Source: Caldifarciminota bacterium
GTDB lineage: Bacteria > Hydrothermota > Tepidihabitantia > Tepidihabitantales > Tepidihabitantaceae
Assembly: GCA_903908785.1 (NCBI GenBank)
Contig: CAIVTL010000519.1
Span: 1 to 7,277, forward strand
Length of the DNA stretch: 7,277 nucleotides
Direction of reading: 5' to 3'
How positions within the stretch are numbered: the stretch's first letter is position 1; each line of letters starts with the position of its first letter. A program made the position numbers and the translations under genes. The notes beneath the pieces are model-generated. The model had not been told where the DNA came from, made no database searches, and saw only the letters and a program-made list of their open reading frames with translations. Below are positions 5,332 to 7,277 of the stretch, piece by piece.

Positions 5332-7277
5332 ATGAGTCGTGTGTTGCTGGTGGTCGCGCTCGCTTTGACCGCGACCTTTGCCGGTATGCTCGAACCCGCG
5401 CTTTCGGAGAAGATGGCGCAGGTGGACGGGCAGGAGCAGATTGGCGTGATGATTGCCCTGTCCGCGCAGTTCGACGGGCAGCAGGTCATCCAGAATATCA
5501 AAAACAAGCAGGAGCGCTGGGAGACGACGGTCAACGGCCTCAAGTCGCTCGCGAGTTCGACCCAGCCCGGTCTTTTGTCCGCACTCGCGGCGTACAAGGC
5601 CGAGGGCAAGGTGTCGGATATCCAGCCGCTCTGGATTGTGAACGCGGTGTACTGCAAAGCAACGCCGGGGGCAATTCAGGCGTTATCTGACCGGGCCGAT
5701 GTCTGGTTCGTGGAGTGGAACCTGATACCGACCGAAAACGCGCTGGCGATTGCCGGCAGGCGGTCTGCCCCGGCCGACGGGACCGACAACCCGGAATGGA
5801 ACGTCGAGAAAGTGAAAGCCGACTCGGTCTGGCACGTGTACGGCTACATGGGCGAGAACGTGATTGTCGGGCACATCGACACCGGCTGCGACTACACCCA
5901 CCCGGACCTTGCCGGCCACATGTGGACGGACGCGAACTACCCGAATCACGGCTGGGACTTTGAGCAGAGCGACAACGACCCGATGGACGCGCAGGGTCAC
6001 GGGACCCATACCGCGGGCACGGTAGCGTCGAACGGAACCGGCGGTGACACGTGCGGCATGGCGCCGATGGCGCAGATAATGGTCTGCAAGAGCAAGACGA
6101 GCCTGGGCTCGCCGCTGCCGGATACGGTGGCCGAGAACACGGTAATGAACTCGATGCAGTTCTGCGTGGCGCCGCCCCTGTCGCCTGCGAACCATGCGCA
6201 GGAGATTACGATGAGCCTTGGCTGGTACCATTCGTGGAACCCGCGCCGCGGGCTCTGGCGGATGAGCGTGACGAACGTGGCCGCGGCCGGTCTGCCGTTC
6301 TTCATTGCCAACGGCAACGAGGGCGGCGGCAGCCCGCCGGACAACGTGCGGACGCCGGGTGATTGTCCCGGCCCGTGGCACCACCCGGCCGAAGCCGACG
6401 GTGGCCGCGGTGGCGCGATTTCCATCGGCGCGACCGACAACGCCGACAACCTCGCATCCTTCTCGTCCATCGGGCCGGCCGCGTGGGCCGGCGTGGACAC
6501 CTTTACCGACTACCCGTACCCGCCGGGAATCCTGAAGCCGGATTTCTCCACGCCGGGCGTGGACGTGACGTCCTGCCTGATGGGCGGCGGCTACACGACG
6601 ATGTCGGGCACCTCGATGGCGACGCCGTGCGCGGCGGGCGTGTGCGCGCTGATACTGTCGAAGAACCCGAACCTGCTGCCGGAGGAAGTTGACCAGATAA
6701 TGCAGGGCTCGGTGCTGCCCAAGGGCGGGCAGCCGAAGAACGATAGCTTCGGTACGGGCCGGATTGACGCGATGCTCTGCATCGCGAACACGCCGCCGGC
6801 AGGCCCGACCCACGACGTCGCGATGGGCGTGGTGCTGGCCCCGACCGACAAGATTGACCCGTTGGTCCCGCTCGCCCCGGTGGTCCTGGTCAGGAACCGC
6901 GGTACTTTCGAGGAAACGAATATCACTTTCTACTGCACGGTCGACTCCGCGGGCACGCAGGTCTACAGCGACCAGTACACGCTCACGTCGCTCGACAGCG
7001 CCGCGACCGATACGGTGACGTTCCCGGATTGGAACGTCGGGCCGGGCAGCCAGACCTATGACCTGACCTTCTGGCATGAGTATCTGCCTGATACCAACCA
7101 CCACAACGACACCTGCCGGAAGATGACCGTGACCCGGGGCCATGACCTGGCGATGAACGGGATGAACGTCGGTTCGCACGTGCGGGCCAACCAGGTGTTC
7201 ACGCCCATCGGGTTCATCCGCGACGTCGGCGACTACGCCGAGATCGGTTTCGAGGCCACCTGCATCGTCGAATCGGC
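5332..7277 (+). CDS. Second secreted subtilisin-family (S8) protease, 3' end outside window
   Basis: The frame is open from ATG 5332 (AGGAGG at 5320-5325, 6 nt upstream) to the window end: 648 whole codons, no stop. It is a close paralogue of the preceding protease with the same layout. Signal peptide: about 1-18. Pro-region: to about 130, with the shared WIVNAVYC (Cys 108). S8 domain: about 150-490, with Asp 183 in HIDTGC, His 223 in GHGTHT, Asn 329 in ANGNEGG and Ser 428 in GTSMATPC. The triad and oxyanion residue are intact, but the His that normally follows SMATP is Cys 433. CARDB/Ig-like domains begin at 494 and 604, the same 110-residue spacing as in the neighbour. The rest, probably including a sorting tail, is beyond the edge. 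Likely an exported protease, regulated separately from its twin since a strong terminator lies between them. Tandem duplication with divergence is the simplest history. Confidence 0.92.
   Translation, partial: MSRVLLVVALALTATFAGMLEPALSEKMAQVDGQEQIGVMIALSAQFDGQQVIQNIKNKQERWETTVNGLKSLASSTQPGLLSALAAYKAEGKVSDIQPLWIVNAVYCKATPGAIQALSDRADVWFVEWNLIPTENALAIAGRRSAPADGTDNPEWNVEKVKADSVWHVYGYMGENVIVGHIDTGCDYTHPDLAGHMWTDANYPNHGWDFEQSDNDPMDAQGHGTHTAGTVASNGTGGDTCGMAPMAQIMVCKSKTSLGSPLPDTVAENTVMNSMQFCVAPPLSPANHAQEITMSLGWYHSWNPRRGLWRMSVTNVAAAGLPFFIANGNEGGGSPPDNVRTPGDCPGPWHHPAEADGGRGGAISIGATDNADNLASFSSIGPAAWAGVDTFTDYPYPPGILKPDFSTPGVDVTSCLMGGGYTTMSGTSMATPCAAGVCALILSKNPNLLPEEVDQIMQGSVLPKGGQPKNDSFGTGRIDAMLCIANTPPAGPTHDVAMGVVLAPTDKIDPLVPLAPVVLVRNRGTFEETNITFYCTVDSAGTQVYSDQYTLTSLDSAATDTVTFPDWNVGPGSQTYDLTFWHEYLPDTNHHNDTCRKMTVTRGHDLAMNGMNVGSHVRANQVFTPIGFIRDVGDYAEIGFEATCIVES

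Noticed and set aside
5154..5690. A 178-residue + strand frame upstream of and overlapping the second protease.
   Set aside because: It lacks a ribosome-binding site and any motif, and most of it overlaps the protease signal peptide and pro-region, which are in another frame with a strong ribosome-binding site.
5683..7179. A 498-residue antisense reading frame on the - strand opposite the second protease.
   Set aside because: It is rich in Arg, Val and His with no recognisable motif, as expected opposite a GC-rich gene, while the + strand frame encodes a full S8 domain with all catalytic residues.

Overview
The window is GC-rich (clearly above 55% by eye) and every supported gene lies on the + strand. 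Two features suggest an uncultured member of the FCB/candidate-phylum bacteria, with WOR-3-like lineages as my best guess. First, a secreted subtilase ends in a FlgD-Ig/type-9-like C-terminal sorting module. Second, the gaps between genes, and even one gene, carry short tandem 7-bp and 10-bp arrays. The taxonomy is an inference; no marker gene is present.

Layout. Positions 1-540 hold the 3' end of an ABC-F type ATPase gene, with a 153-bp heptanucleotide-repeat tract encoding the linker between ATPase and C-terminal coiled coil. Positions 541-957 hold a small GGQ release-factor-domain protein that begins at the base after the ABC-F stop codon, in the same frame. A consensus sigma70-type promoter (954-981) overlaps that gene's stop codon and drives a lipoprotein with a GyrI-like ligand-binding domain (1027-1647), which ends at a strong terminator (1685-1716). 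A 312-bp gap with heptamer arrays and a second near-consensus promoter leads to a 1031-residue secreted subtilisin-family protease (1960-5055), again closed by a strong terminator. A 276-bp gap with a decamer array and candidate promoters leads to a second, paralogous subtilase (5332 to the window end, incomplete). Although no closed reading frame marks it, the frame is open from 5332 to 7277.

Function. The first two genes plausibly form an operon acting on the ribosome: an ABC-F factor plus a peptidyl-tRNA hydrolase-like release factor, possibly in rescue of stalled ribosomes. The lipoprotein and the two proteases are separate transcription units whose products all leave the cytoplasm. The proteases share their layout: signal peptide, pro-region, bacillopeptidase F-like S8 catalytic domain, then CARDB/Ig-like repeats spaced exactly 110 residues. 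They are evidently a tandem duplication.

The observations most worth pursuing are the in-frame heptamer tract inside the ABC-F gene and its intergenic relatives, the abutting same-frame ABC-F/GGQ pair, replacement of a near-invariant His by Cys in the second protease, and an amidotransferase-like domain without a nucleophile inside the first protease. I do not see a clear, wholly new multi-gene system.
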